Below, piece after piece: positions 46,031-57,758 of a stretch of 64,000 nucleotides of DNA (position 1 is its first letter; each line of letters begins with the position of its first letter). The position numbers and the translations under genes are program-made. Below the pieces are notes generated by a model. It searched no databases. It saw nothing but the letters and a program-made list of their open reading frames with translations, and had not been told where the DNA came from. The stretch covers positions 1,338,359 through 1,402,358 of the forward strand of contig JAMSLZ010000010.1 in the NCBI GenBank assembly GCA_026027325.1. Reading direction: 5' to 3'. The stretch is from Actinomucor elegans (taxonomy: Eukaryota > Mucoromycota > Mucoromycetes > Mucorales > Mucoraceae).

Positions 46031-46938
46031 ATTTGATTGAATGATATAGATATAAAAAAATAAAAATAAAATAAAAAAGGATCTTCAGATCAGGCTCTCC
46101 TTTATATGTAATAGAGAGGTTCAAGGAAGCTATTAATAGTAAAAGCTGAGACCAATCAAATAGCGCTGATCTATTTATACTAGTGTAACAATCTTGGCTT
46201 CTTGTTAGGGAGAGAATGCAGAAAAAGGTTCGCCTTTGTATTTATAAATTCTTTGTCTTTTTATAGACGATTAGCCTTTAAAGCCTCACAATGCTCTTTA
46301 TGTGCAACCCTTTTGAGGCTGTGAGTCGATTATTTTCACTACGCCATATATGTTAACTAGTTTATTATTACGGTTAATAGTTATTTATTGTCTTGGCCAG
46401 GTACATTCTCCAAGCCATTTCTATGTTTTCTTTTAAAAAAATGGAAATATGAAAACAATCACCACAGGCTTCATTAAAATACAGAAAAAAAAAGGTCAAA
46501 AATAATAATCTGGAATCCGGAACTAAAAGACGCGAGACAAGCGGGCTATCATTACAGAGGTACGCCAAGCTCTTCAACCAACTAAAACTAGCTCTTATTA
46601 GTGTATTTCAATGATTAACACACCTTAGAAGTGTGTAATGCACCCTTTAAATTACAGACTAGTATTATTATTATTTTTCTTTTACATTATATTATTTGTA
46701 TGATGTCTTCAACTACTTTACAATTTATTTGACGGAAGGTGAGGTCAAACAAAAATAGAAAATAGAAGAGAAATTTCACTCTCATTGAAACTAATCGTTC
46801 ATGGCTCCACTGGAAAGGACATGACACTGTCTATGCTCAATTTAATTTCTAAATTTTTTTAATAAATTGGCTTTTTTTTTCCAACCTACTCACATTTAGT
46901 TACATACCAAGTTGTGGTTTCACAAAACTTTTTTTTTT
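46031..46938. other. Intergenic interval (0.9 kb)
   Basis: Holds the promoter of the gene at 45638 and the 3' flank of the Kelch-BTB gene. A small inverted repeat AGCCTCA / TGAGGCT lies near 46282-46320. No gene is supported. Confidence 0.5.
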
Positions 46939-49047
46939 TTAAACTTCTACAGTCATATCATTGGTATTCGTATTGGCTGTATTAATTGGTATTAACTCGT
47001 TTGCAGTAGTTGTTTGCGTACTGCGTTGATTATTCAGTACACTGCTACTACTTGTTATATAATGCTGTTGTTGTTGAGGACGAAGATGATGATGATGGTG
47101 ATGATGATGATAACTACTGCTATTACTTAAAGAAGTTGTGCTATTGGGCTGTGAACTATTATTCATATAAATGAAGCTATTGGTTGTATAAATGACATTA
47201 TGCTGTTGTTGAGTCAGCGGTGGATTGATGCATTTTGATTTACCCACTTCAAGCACTGCTTCTTCGGGTACTGCATCCAGAAACTCCTGTCGAATCGATG
47301 GTGGTAAATCCAAAAGCATATCTGATTTGAGTAGAAACCCATAGTTTTGAAACATAAAGCTCAATGTAAGCAGTTTCAAACCAACTTCATCAGCCATGAT
47401 AGCCTTTTCAAAGATCAAACCGCAACTTTCTAAGGTCATATGACATCGATAGAGTCTTTCACAACATAGTTTCTTGAGCCTATGTAATAGATACATGTTT
47501 GCCATAACTAACAAATCGCAAATGACTTGCCAAGGCTCTGATTCATCCAAGCGATCACTATACAGAAATTTTAGAAAAGCCATAATCACCTCAACAGGCT
47601 CGGGGATAGTCATTTTTCGCTCTATAGCTTCCAACATGCCAGATTTATGAATGTTTTTAAAGTGCGGCCAACGGGTTAACAGAATGACTTGATGAACAAA
47701 TATCTCTTCTCCATTAGCTGCAATGATGGTAAAATCCGATAGCTCTGGGCTATTTAGTAATTGCACAAACTCTGTTGAAAACCTTGGCTCAGCAATATCA
47801 TATAAACCCAGTGATTCACCATGTATTACCAGAGCATCTCTAATAATAAATTACCGATATTAACTTCCTATTTTTTTTTTTTTTATTATTTACCTAAAAT
47901 GATCATATCCTTGAGGTCTATAGGGATCTGTATTTCCAAGAAACAAGAGGTTATTGATACTGATCTGACCTTCAGATGGTTCACCCGTCTTTTCGTTGAT
48001 GATTGTGAAATAGTTCCAACCGCCTACTTCAAAATGTCCGTCACATTCTTGCTTTTCCCACTCCAATGTATCAAGATCTAACATCCACAGACTATAAGTG
48101 GATTCGGGACTATTAGTTTGTTGATGTTTATTAAGATATCTTCCAAATACAAGCAGCTTTCCACACGCTGTGTCGCAGAAATGTTGGCTTTTTAATAAAA
48201 CCATCCGACCATGACTTGACTGTTGAGTACCACTGAGCACGAGATGTGGTGTATAAGGTAATTTGCAAAGGTTCACCATGAATAGATCCGATACGGTATT
48301 ACCTTGTTCATCTTTGCCTGCATAAATGTACATTTTGTTTCCAACAAGCGTGGCTGAGTGGTTATATCTTGGTGGCATGTCGTGATACCTTGTCCAAGTC
48401 ATAGAGTTCAAATCCAATTCGCATAATTCATCCAAAACATAAGTACCTAAGGTTATAATTAGTTCAAGCACAGTCTTTCTTAATCCGTTCATTATTACAG
48501 TCTGAGCTTTTGGCAAATCCACCATAGATAATCAGTTTATCTTCAAAGACAGTAGCACTATGTAAATAGCGAGCAGAAACTGTGCCAATAATATTTGGCT
48601 GATGCCATGTCGATGTTTTCAAATTAAAAACATGTACATCTCCACAATACTCTTGAAATTCATTACAACCACCTTTTGTTACGAAAGAGATGCTTTAGTT
48701 TTTTTTTTTCATTTTATATAAACTGACTATATCATTTCTACCGAATACAATGATAGAATCCCTCCATCGAGTTGCTGAATGTCCGTATCTTTTACAAGGC
48801 GGCATTCCACTTGTATTCTATTACAAAACGAATCAATATACCATCGTCATTAACCTCCATAAACCACACAAACCTGTATGATTTCCCAACGCATATTGTT
48901 TAGATCAAGATAGTGTAAATCATCAGTGACATTACCTCCTCCTCCAAAGACATACAGCCTTTGGTCTACTTTAACAAATGAAGGTCTCCATAGCCCAGCT
49001 AAATTTTGACCAATTGTCTTTATAGGTTGACCAGGTTTCATAAGCAT
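46939..49047 (-). CDS. Kelch-BTB protein (LZTR1-like order)
   Basis: Five exons (49047-48874, 48817-48742, 48672-48499, 48446-47894, 47839-46939) give 625 aa. Residues 1-330 form Kelch repeats (RLYVFGGGG, RYGHSATRW, KLIIYGGFAK, RYNHSATLVGNKMYIYAGKD, KLLVFGRYL), predicting a beta-propeller. A BTB domain follows at about 352-460 (LSDFTIIAANGEEIFVHQVIL), then BACK-like helices. The C-terminal 100 residues are low complexity, with eight His in a row and Gln runs. BTB proteins usually dimerise and bind cullin-3, the propeller recruiting the substrate for ubiquitination. The Kelch-before-BTB order is as in LZTR1; orthology is not shown. The first donor is the weak GTTTGT. Confidence 0.9.
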
Positions 49048-51048
49048 TTATATAATTTAAAAAAAAAGTGAAAGAAAAATGATGAGAAAAGAAAGGAGGA
49101 GAAGAACCTATACTAATGTTTTATTATTGTAAAATTTCCGTAAAGACAATGAAAAGCACAAAAGAATCAAATATCTTTCCGTATTCCCCCCAGTCATGCA
49201 TCAAGTAAAATTTGACATTTCACGCGCTCAAACACTAACAAGCGCAGCTATACTCTATATTGACACTTAAAGTCCCAACTATCACCAAGATGGATTACTT
49301 TATTTTAGCTTGGCTGGAATCACTATTAAAACAGTAAATACTCTGTAACGCTATTGATTTATTTCCTATATACATATCAAACATTTGAAGTCATATATCA
49401 TTCTACGAATCCGTTCAATTGGTAAAAGTACTACACTTAAGGCTTATAATAAGAGACTTACTAATCCTAGTTCTGGAAGAGGCAAAAGAAACAGAATAAG
49501 GGCCATCTTCATCAATAAGAACCAAAGTTTTGAACCAGTTACAAGTGAACTACGTTTATACAATTATTTACAGCTAATATACTACAGAACTAGAGATGGA
49601 TACTCATCAATAAAAACCCTATAGGCTTCGAACTTTGCCATTTAACCTGAATTGAGCGAGAGCTTCTTGGCGATTATACAGCTTGAATAAGCATAAAATG
49701 TATACTTTTAGCTACCGTATATACATTATCTTGTGAGTGAATGGCTTCCTATTATAAACCTTTTTTTTTTTACTAGTTTATTATACTAGCTCATTTCTAC
49801 ACTGTACGTATGTGTTAATACACCACATTCATCGATTTCATTGAATGGCGGAATTTTAATAAAACGTCAACCAACAAATTAAACATTGCCGTAACTGACA
49901 GCACAAATCTCTTTTAAAGGATATCCTTTTTTTTTAAAAAAAAAAAGCAAACCCTAGACAGTTCCGGCATTAGAAATATTTCTCCTTTACAAGCAAAGCT
50001 ATTGATATGATACATATATTAATTGAAATACAATATATTTTTTTTACAACTTTTGCTAAAGATTTGAGACGTAAAATTGTACCTATTGGGTCTGTACGCT
50101 TATTTATTTTTTCTTTTGAAGAAAGCATACCTTGGTAAAATTCATCGAGTTACAAGTTGTTAGAAAATAATTTTGATCTTGTAACAATAACTACGTTCTT
50201 TCGACTGGGCAAAAATGCATTATATGTCAACTAATATATGTATCATAAGCCTCCCTTAAAATCTATGCCTTTCTTTGCTGGAGGAAAATGTTTCCTTTTA
50301 CTTGGCTACAAAATGCATACCATTCGAGCAACACCTAACCATCTACAGCTTTTATTAATTATTTATGGCGTGAATATGCGCCCATTGTCCTCCACTTTAT
50401 AAACCCTGTTTTTGAGGATTACAATTATTTGACAATCATACTAATTAGCACATCTCTCAGCAGATCTTGGTAAAATGTCGCATTTAGTTAGTTTATCATG
50501 CTTAAAATTAGTTTCCGTATCTGTCAAGAATAATAACAATTTATTTTCAATTGCAAGGTTACTTGTAAAGTAAATTAAAAGAAAATTCGTCAAAACCTGG
50601 AAGAATTTGATAAGTTATTGCTGTGGCAGCTATCATGTAACCTGGACTATACATAAAACAGGTTCTCATACCCAAGAAAGTATCTTCATTCCTTCTTTTG
50701 TTTTATCCAGAAGTGAAAATAATATAAAATACAATAAAATGTAGGAGACTACTAAACTTTTTTTTTTTCATTTGACATTCACTGCACCTATAGAAGATTA
50801 AATTTTTTTCATCAATATTTGAAGCTAAAAGATGAAATCTATAAGTCCAAAAGGACAGGACTTGATTTTTACATCAGAAAACTAGGAGAAACGTCACTCG
50901 CACTCGTGAACCATCTCTAAAGTAAAATACAAACAAAAAGTGATTAGAAAAAAAAAATTAAGGAACTAGCTTAATTAGGTGTTATTATCTTAAAACAGCG
51001 TTTAACCCAATAGGTCTTTTTCTACACGGAAAAAAGGATGGCAGAAAA
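49048..51048. other. Intergenic interval (2.0 kb)
   Basis: AT-rich with A/T runs and one dispersed repeat copy at 50455-50530. An open frame at 49385-49624 has no recognisable features and is not called. Confidence 0.55.
50455..50530 (+). repeat. Dispersed repeat copy
   Basis: Keeps AGATCTTGGTAAAATGTCGC then ATTTAGTTAG. Confidence 0.55.
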
Positions 51049-51059
51049 CTATATATAAA
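51049..51059 (+). promoter_or_regulatory. TATA box of the amino-acid transporter gene
   Basis: CTATATATAAA about 60 bases before the ATG, followed by a CT-rich leader (TTCATTCTTTCTC). Confidence 0.55.
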
Positions 51060-51113
51060 CCCCTTTCTGATCGCATTAGCAGTTCATTCTTTCTCTTTTT
51101 TTATTATTGTATA

Positions 51114-53670
51114 ATGTCTGTTGTAAAAGGCATAGGAAGTTTTGGAAGTACCGCTTTGTTAGTTTCATCAATGACCGTATGTGTTTTGGGAGGGAAAAGT
51201 GACAGGTACATGCAGCAAATTAACAATCATATATCATCATAGGGTCCTGGCTTATCTACCATCCCAGCATTGTTCCAACAGGTAATAGTGATAAGTACAG
51301 AACAATGGATGACTTCAACTAATCATCATCAGCCTTTATTCTAGTCTGGTTGGTTGGCACCTGTGTTTATCTTTCTGATTGTTGCCTTCTTATCCGGTTG
51401 CTCCGCATTATTCGTATGTGAAGCACTATCCAATATCCGTGGAAATGACAAATTTCAGGTATAACGGCAGTTGTTGAAAGGTTATCCCAAATCAATGTTT
51501 AAATGCTAATTATTGAATTTCAAAAAGGCCAAGGTTGAATTAACAACGATTGCCCAAGTTTATCTTGGAACAAAGTACCATTACTTCTTCCAGATCATGC
51601 TCTTTCTATCCTTGCAATCTGTGAATGTAGCTAGCATTATCATTGCTGCACAGGTAAAACAATAAAGAATGCACCATTCCTACAATAATACATTCCAGCA
51701 GCTCACACCGACTAGACTTTTGATAGCATGTTTATTGCCATCTTTAAAGGCACTTGCGGCTTGGGTGTCTATCCGGGAGGTTGGTTCTGTATTTCGGGGG
51801 CGACTGGCGCCATTGATGGTAACTCACCGTTTCCTACTGATGACTATTATATCTTCACCTTTGGTTACTTGCTTACAGCAGCCTTGGTCATTCCCCTTGG
51901 GTTCTTTAGTTTGGTAGAAAACATTGCCGTTCAGATGACCTCTTTTATTGTACTCACTGCAATATTGATCCAATGGACTGTTGCTTTCACTCAAGAAGGG
52001 CTAGACACATCTCTCTTGCCTGCTAGCGGCACTAACTCTACTATGGTACTCGGTATTGTCATCTTCAACTATAGCTTCATTACTACTGTAAATCATAGTG
52101 TATTTCACATTGGAAACCAACTCACTTTTATTTAACCATTAATATATAGATACCTTCCTGGGTTAATAGCTTAAAGCCAAATGTCAATATTCATAGATGC
52201 ATGTGGGTTTCAATTTTTATATCCACTCTGTTTTACTTGCTTTTAGGTATACATTTAGTTCCATCGTGTTTAAATTGCTCTAACTGTATACAAAAAACAG
52301 GCATCTGTGGAGCTATGGCGTATAAAATGGAAGCGACCAGTGATATATTGGCCATATTAAGTGCACATGGTATTGATCCATATACAAACAAAGATAAGAA
52401 TCTATTATTTACGTATGTGGTAGGTTCCAATGCTTCTAAGGTTACCGCGTATTTGTTTCCTGTGTGTGCTCTTATCACTTCCATTCCAGTGTTTACTATT
52501 GTAATTAGATCAAACTTGCTTCGAGGTAATATTTGTAGTCCTACTTGGGCTCTCTTTTGGTCCAATTTATTGCCTTGGTTTATTTGCATGTACAGTAACT
52601 TCACAATACTCTTTATAATAATTGTTGATATATTATTTAAACAATAGACCTTTACAAACAAAAGATTGGGTAAGCACCATTCAAAACTGGAGTAGTCTTT
52701 TCTTCCAATCAGTAAGTAAGTTTACTAGATCAGGTATAATTCATTGACTTTTTTTTTTTTTTTTTTTTTTTTTTTACTATAGACAGTCAACTTCATACTA
52801 CCTTTCATCTTGTATTTTATTTCCAGAAAGTATGTTGCTTCCGTTGAGCCGATCCGTGGCACAGAATTGCCCAAAGATCCGATTCTCCAACTAGCTGCAG
52901 TGACTTTACCTTCTCCTATTCTCCAAAATCCTGACAATAACGACGTGCGTATGTTCAACCCGGATGATAATTACTCTATTTCTATTCGTAGATCAAGCAT
53001 TCGACCTTCCCAACGCAGTATAATTGAACAATCTGCTATTGTTTATTCCCCTGTGCCGACAAACGATGTTATTGTTCCAACTATCATTTGCAGTAGCGAC
53101 ATTAGTCCTGATGAATATGATACTGCACATTCATCAAATAGTACACCTACATCACCTGTATCATCCTTCACAGCGCGCAGTTCAATTAATGGACTTGGTA
53201 TAAGCGTTCTCCCATCCGAAAAAAAGTCACCATTGTATATACAACAGACAAACGGTCTACTGGTTCCTCCTCCATTGAGTAACCATTTATCTGTATCATC
53301 TTCATCAAGTCGGTTAGCGGTATCTGATACTCGATCTTTAGAAATCGCCCCAGTATCCCCATCAAAGTCAATACACTCTCATCGGTCTTCTATATTGAGT
53401 AGCGCCTTTTCTTTTAGATCCTCCTCGATGGTAGTTCCAGAAGAAGAAGAATTAGATGAAAAGATGATACAAGAAGACGCTTTGGAAATACCTGATGCTG
53501 AAGAAACACGAGCCCATGAGCAAAATCGATTCATTGCATTTCATGCCAAACCTTGGTTGAATCCATTCTATTTAGCGATTGCTTCTTGTAGTGTATTGAC
53601 TCTCTCTATCTTTTTTATGATTATATTTGATTTAACCATGTTGGGCTTGGGTATCAACGTGTTTGGGTAG
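51114..53670 (+). CDS. Amino-acid transporter, AAAP family
   Basis: Nine exons (51114-51176, 51243-51281, 51345-51458, 51528-51653, 51716-52087, 52150-52246, 52301-52589, 52648-52711, 52783-53670) give 683 aa. The start MSVVKGIGSFGSTALLVSSM and the GPGLSTIPALFQQ first helix, with its helix-breaking GPG, are typical of AAAP/Aa_trans proton-coupled transporters. About ten hydrophobic helices follow up to VNFILPFILYFISRK. A Ser/Pro-rich hydrophilic segment of about 230 residues then precedes one last helix (YLAIASCSVLTLSIFFMIIF). The substrate cannot be deduced; membrane (plasma or vacuole) is expected. Intron 6 is 54 bp and stop-free. The acceptor of intron 3, CAAAAAG, is poor in pyrimidines. 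Confidence 0.9.
52247..52300 (+). other. 54-bp stop-free intron (3n) in the transporter gene
   Basis: Donor GTATAC, branch-like CTCTAAC and acceptor AACAG, length 54, no stop in frame. Retention would put an 18-residue stretch with three Cys (CLNCSNC) inside a membrane segment, so splicing is the likelier default. Confidence 0.75.
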
Positions 53671-54478
53671 TTATAATTATGTTACACTTAAATAAACAAT
53701 ACATGTCTACTCGTGTGTATAGAAAGAAATAAACTTAAGTTTAATAAAACGTTGTCCCTTACAACTCTTTTTTGTTTGCTTAATAAATACATCATATGGA
53801 ACAGAAATCATCGGATTTACATTACTGTGGCCGTTTAGCCTTATTTATAATTGATGAGCTTTTTTTAAGCTGATCAAGTTTATTTATCGCAAGAATCTCT
53901 TTGATTATTTCAAGTTGCTTCTATATTATAACATCGTTTGGTATTGGACAACACATCTAAGCAAATAGATCTACATAATTGAATGTAATTCGCTCTTTAC
54001 TTCATGTGACGCAACATGTACAACATCATATTACGCTTCATCCGATGACTGATATCTTTAAGAACAAGTTTACTACTTTATAATCAGGGTGTTATTGAGT
54101 TTTAAACAAACATCCAAGCAGATACATGATGGTGTTTAGATAGCCCTTGATTATTGTTTATCACCATGGAAAAAAACAAGGCGTATGTATATAATATACG
54201 TTTAATACTTATTATAGTTCAGTACATAAGTATATTCTTTAACTACCTGCAAAATTATAAAATGATTCAACCATAGTATCAACGACTTTTAGTTCGGCGT
54301 ATTGATTAATATGTTATTTTATTGATGTAGCTTTATTAAGAGTACTTCTGACACACTACATCTAACAATAATCCTCACTTTTATGTCTACAAAGCTTTAC
54401 TTGAAAGATTTCAAAATAACACAAAAAGTATGCTTAACGACTACATACAATACGAAAGCGGAAAACGCAAAAAAAAAA
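53671..54478. other. Intergenic interval (0.8 kb)
   Basis: 3' flank of the transporter and upstream side of the tRNA. Nothing recognisable. Confidence 0.5.
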
Positions 54479-54552
54479 TGCTCATTACAGGGGTCGAACC
54501 TGTGACCTTGGCGTTATTAGCACCACGCTCTAACCAACTGAGCTAAACGAGC
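54479..54552 (-). tRNA. tRNA-Ile (anticodon AAT)
   Basis: The 74-base minus-strand sequence folds as a standard tRNA without intron. The acceptor GCTCGTT pairs with AATGAGC (one G-T pair), the D stem is GCTC/GAGC, the anticodon stem-loop is TGGTG CTAATAA CGCCA with anticodon AAT, and the T arm is ACAGG TTCGACC CCTGT, with discriminator A. The TAGCTCAGTTGG A box and GGTTCGACC B box needed for RNA polymerase III are present. A T run (TTTTTTTT after CGTTTTCCGC) some 10 bases downstream can serve as terminator. Confidence 0.96.
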
Positions 54553-57109
54553 ACATGAAATGGTAACCAAAAAAAACTATAAGATCCAATAAATAACGCC
54601 CCTATGTACACCCATATATACACTTCATTTTCTTTGGTTGGTTTAAAAAAAGGTTTAATGTTTTACCGGGATAGAAATTGAATTCCTTTTTTTTAGACCT
54701 GATTGATAGTGTGATAATCAGATGATCGTCTTCTTGGTTCATTTGACAGCCAAGTTTAAGTATTATTAAAAAAGTGTATATTATTAGTGGACAGTTCACA
54801 TAAAATATTGAGTTTTGAAAAGTAAGTAAATCTCTCCGCTACGGATTTCACTTTAATATTATTGCATTCTATAGTTATTATCTGCATAGAAAATGTTATT
54901 ATATTAACAAAAGTTTTCTTTTTTTTTTTGGAAAAAAAAAAAACTGGATTACAATAAGCATGCCCTTTATTAAACCTTAACAATCGGTTATAATCATTTT
55001 ACATAAATTAATTCTATAGATCATCTGTAGTAGATTTTTAGATCTTGCTACAGATCCGATCAAATGTCACATTTGAGGATTTGTACTTGTCCAGAATGGA
55101 GTACTACATTATATTGCTTATTTTACTTTATCAAATATTAGAACGTAATTGTATTCCTTCCTTCAGTTTGAATCTTTCGGATCTTGCTAAGTTTGAGCGT
55201 GATTCTACTGCTCCTACTGGAAGAGTTAGGAAGTCTAAATCAACAACAAAACCAATAAAAAGTCCGGCCTAAGCAACTTCAGTATTTCCTCTATTTGTTA
55301 GAGTATACTAATTTTTTCTATTTATTGATTGTTTTTCTTGCTTTGATTAAATCCAATAATATCATCTTTTTCACTAATGACTATTATATATATACGTTTT
55401 TTCTATGCAAATATTTGTCACCTATTTCTTGAGCGATTTTTTTTTTAATTTCTTGTGCAAATCATCCTTATACGAAAATATATTCTAAAAATGAGCAACT
55501 TATTTTTGGCTACTAACTTTTAAATTTTGGGATTTTCACCCTGTTTAGTTTTATAGGACAAACAAAAAGGTGCATCGAGTTGTCCCAAAGCTATGCAAAG
55601 CTTATATCAATCCACTAATTTTCCTTTGATAAAAAGTATACTTTATGTATGTAGCTGATAACCCTAATATTTATTTTATGCACAATATAGTAAAATTCAA
55701 ACTTTTTTTTTTTTGCGTATTTAGAACATTCTGTCCCATCCATTAGAACTCTTATTTGGCTGCAGTACAATCAATATATTATAAATTGTATGTATTACAT
55801 ACGACACGGGGAGAGAGAGTGCTCATTTGTTATCTCGACCAATCTCAGTAAACTGCCCTGTCTGATCAATACTATATGTATTTTCAATAAGCAGTTATAT
55901 TTATCAAAACAAGGATTCGCCCTCTAATATTTCTATTAGCCAATTGGTGGTTTTTAATTCAGCTTTGCTTTCTTTTAAATCAAAATCTTTTCAAAGTAGG
56001 AAAGAAACTTGTCATTCTTTGGTGGCCAATTACATCTGTCGAGTGCGATACATAATAGCAGATCCTACTATCTGGATTATTGTTCATGCATACTGTTACG
56101 CTTCTTGAATAGGCAACTCGCATAATAAATAAGATAGATAACTTCAAGGTTAAAAATGGCAAGTGGTGTAATCTAGATATTCAAAAAAACAGGTTTTGTC
56201 AAGAACACGGATACTCTTTAATCCGGCTTTTTTTTTTTTTTTTTTTTTGCGCCCATCAAAGTGTATATACAACGGCATAAGTTGAGCCTACTTTCAAACT
56301 TGGTTTGGTTTGTACATATTATTATGATACGTGTGACTCAAATGAGACCTCCTATGTTTCAGTAATATCAAACCAAGAGATCTATAAAAACGAAATGATC
56401 ATCCTACATGACAGATTGACGCGTCATTTTGCAAGTATACAAGCACTTAAATCCATTACTGCGGGCATTACATCTATCCTAACGTCTACTGGACAATGTC
56501 AATGCACCCCTGAACTATCCGAGAAACTAAAAAAGTTACACTAAAAATGGGAGTACGCGGTTGAACTTATTGCCATATCGTTAGCATATGCGTATAAGCA
56601 ATATAAAAGGCAATTGTATTTTCTTGAATGTATTGGCCCGTGCTTGAGTTCAAATGAATCATCGATTTCATGCGTCTTTGCTATTTCTGCTATGCCAGAA
56701 CGTTTTTATTTTTTTTTTTATTTTTATTTTATTTTTATTTTTTTTTTTATTTTTTTAAAAAAAAGAGCGCTACTGCAATGTGAATACCTAATTGAAATAC
56801 ATGGATTCTGTGCCACCATTGTTATGAAACATGAATCTTTATTCAATTGTTATAATAGCATATCAACCTAGTAATTTGATCTTATAATAGTGGTAATAGT
56901 AATTGCATACATTTTACATAGGTATTAAGAATTTTTTTTTAAAAAAAGCATGAGAACCATAGTATAGGGGATAAATGAGAATTGACTGTCATTATCGACA
57001 CGGCAGTAATGAAAACACATTCTGTCAGAACGATAAAAAGGAGCGACGTTTCAAAAGAAGGAATTAGAGAATGAATGGGGAGGTATACAAAGGGTATTAG
57101 ACAGCTTGA
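54553..57109. other. Gene-poor interval (2.6 kb)
   Basis: Contains one dispersed repeat copy (55031-55120), a T run of about 20 bases at 56227-56247 and a T-rich low-complexity patch at 56705-56757. A frame at 56305-56544 (+) looks somewhat protein-like but has no family, see rejected items. Confidence 0.5.
55031..55120 (+). repeat. Dispersed repeat copy
   Basis: Keeps AGATCTTGCTACAGATCCGA, then TCAAATGTCACATTTGAGG and GTCCAGAATGGAG. Confidence 0.6.
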
Positions 57110-57265
57110 TCAGAAACAAAGAGAGTTAGATGGAAGACAGAATACGCATCTTTTCAAAATGTATTTGAATGTACTACTGGATGGAGGTTCTGGTGGGGGA
57201 GGGCGAGGTGGTCTTGGAGGCCTAGGCTTTCTATAGTTTGATTCTGGTGCTGATAATGGTCGCAT
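57110..57265 (-). CDS. Candidate microprotein, Pro/Arg-rich (51 aa)
   Basis: ATG at 57265, TGA at 57110-57112. Residues 11-28 are a dense Pro/Arg block (RKPRPPRPPRPPPPEPP), followed by a short basic helix-like stretch and KRCVFC near the end. Its GC content is clearly above the surrounding AT-rich DNA. A TATAAA lies near 57385 on the same strand. PRPPRPP is the kind of motif bound by SH3 domains. No family is recognised; coding status rests on composition and context only. Confidence 0.35.
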   Translation of the reverse strand: MRPLSAPESNYRKPRPPRPPRPPPPEPPSSSTFKYILKRCVFCLPSNSLCF

Positions 57266-57529
57266 TGTAAACTATGAGCTGATGATACTGTACGTTATTA
57301 CTTTAGATGTATTTGTTTGCTATCGGTACTGTCATCAATCCCGCCCAACAAAAAATAAATGATCAGCAAGGGTTTTATTTCTTTATAAAGGCTACTTGTT
57401 ATATAGTGTCTGTCACCAACAAATGTTGATCATAAAGAAGGGTTCAAGGGAAAAACAGCTAGCAAAAAAAATGAATCTTTTTATTTAAATGACAAAAAGG
57501 AAATAGGAGTGTTAAGTCGAGAACGTTTT
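57266..57529. other. Spacer between the two candidate microproteins
   Basis: AT-rich, with the TATAAA near 57385 on the minus strand. No gene. Confidence 0.4.
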
Positions 57530-57758
57530 TTAATCATTCACAATGCCATATGGCTTCTTGCCATGACGCTTAATAATATTCTTGTAAAGTTTAACCCTTT
57601 CAAGATAGGAGCCAAGAGGAGAAATAGCACTATATATAAAGTGTCACTCTAGTTTGACGCGATCAAAGTTTAATATTGAATGTTAGGGGTAGCCGAGTTG
57701 ATATCAGGGAGCTTCTATTGTCTAGCAAAAAGAATGTATATACAAGCGCATACTTCAT
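57530..57758 (-). CDS. Candidate spliced microprotein (34 aa)
   Basis: Exon 2 (57629-57530) encodes a basic, regular peptide with SYLERVKLYKNIIKRHGKK and the end PYGIVND, then a TAA. It is preceded by a TATATAG acceptor. A 5-base first exon ATGAA (57758-57754) with a GTATGC donor would supply the start and keep the frame, and a CCTAACA branch-like site lies between. A TATATAGG-like element is about 60 bases further upstream. Alternatively this is the last exon of a longer gene whose other exons I could not find. Codon-like regularity is good, but no family is recognised. Confidence 0.3.

Noticed and set aside
52590..52647. Reading the transporter through to a stop at 52647
   Set aside because: A donor at 52590 and an acceptor at 52646-52647 restore the conserved frame (FICIPLQTKDW) and connect to the remaining helices.
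56305..56544. 79-codon plus-strand frame, somewhat protein-like
   Set aside because: No motif, no splice sites, no promoter and no family recognised. It could be a fragment of an old element; evidence is too weak to call.
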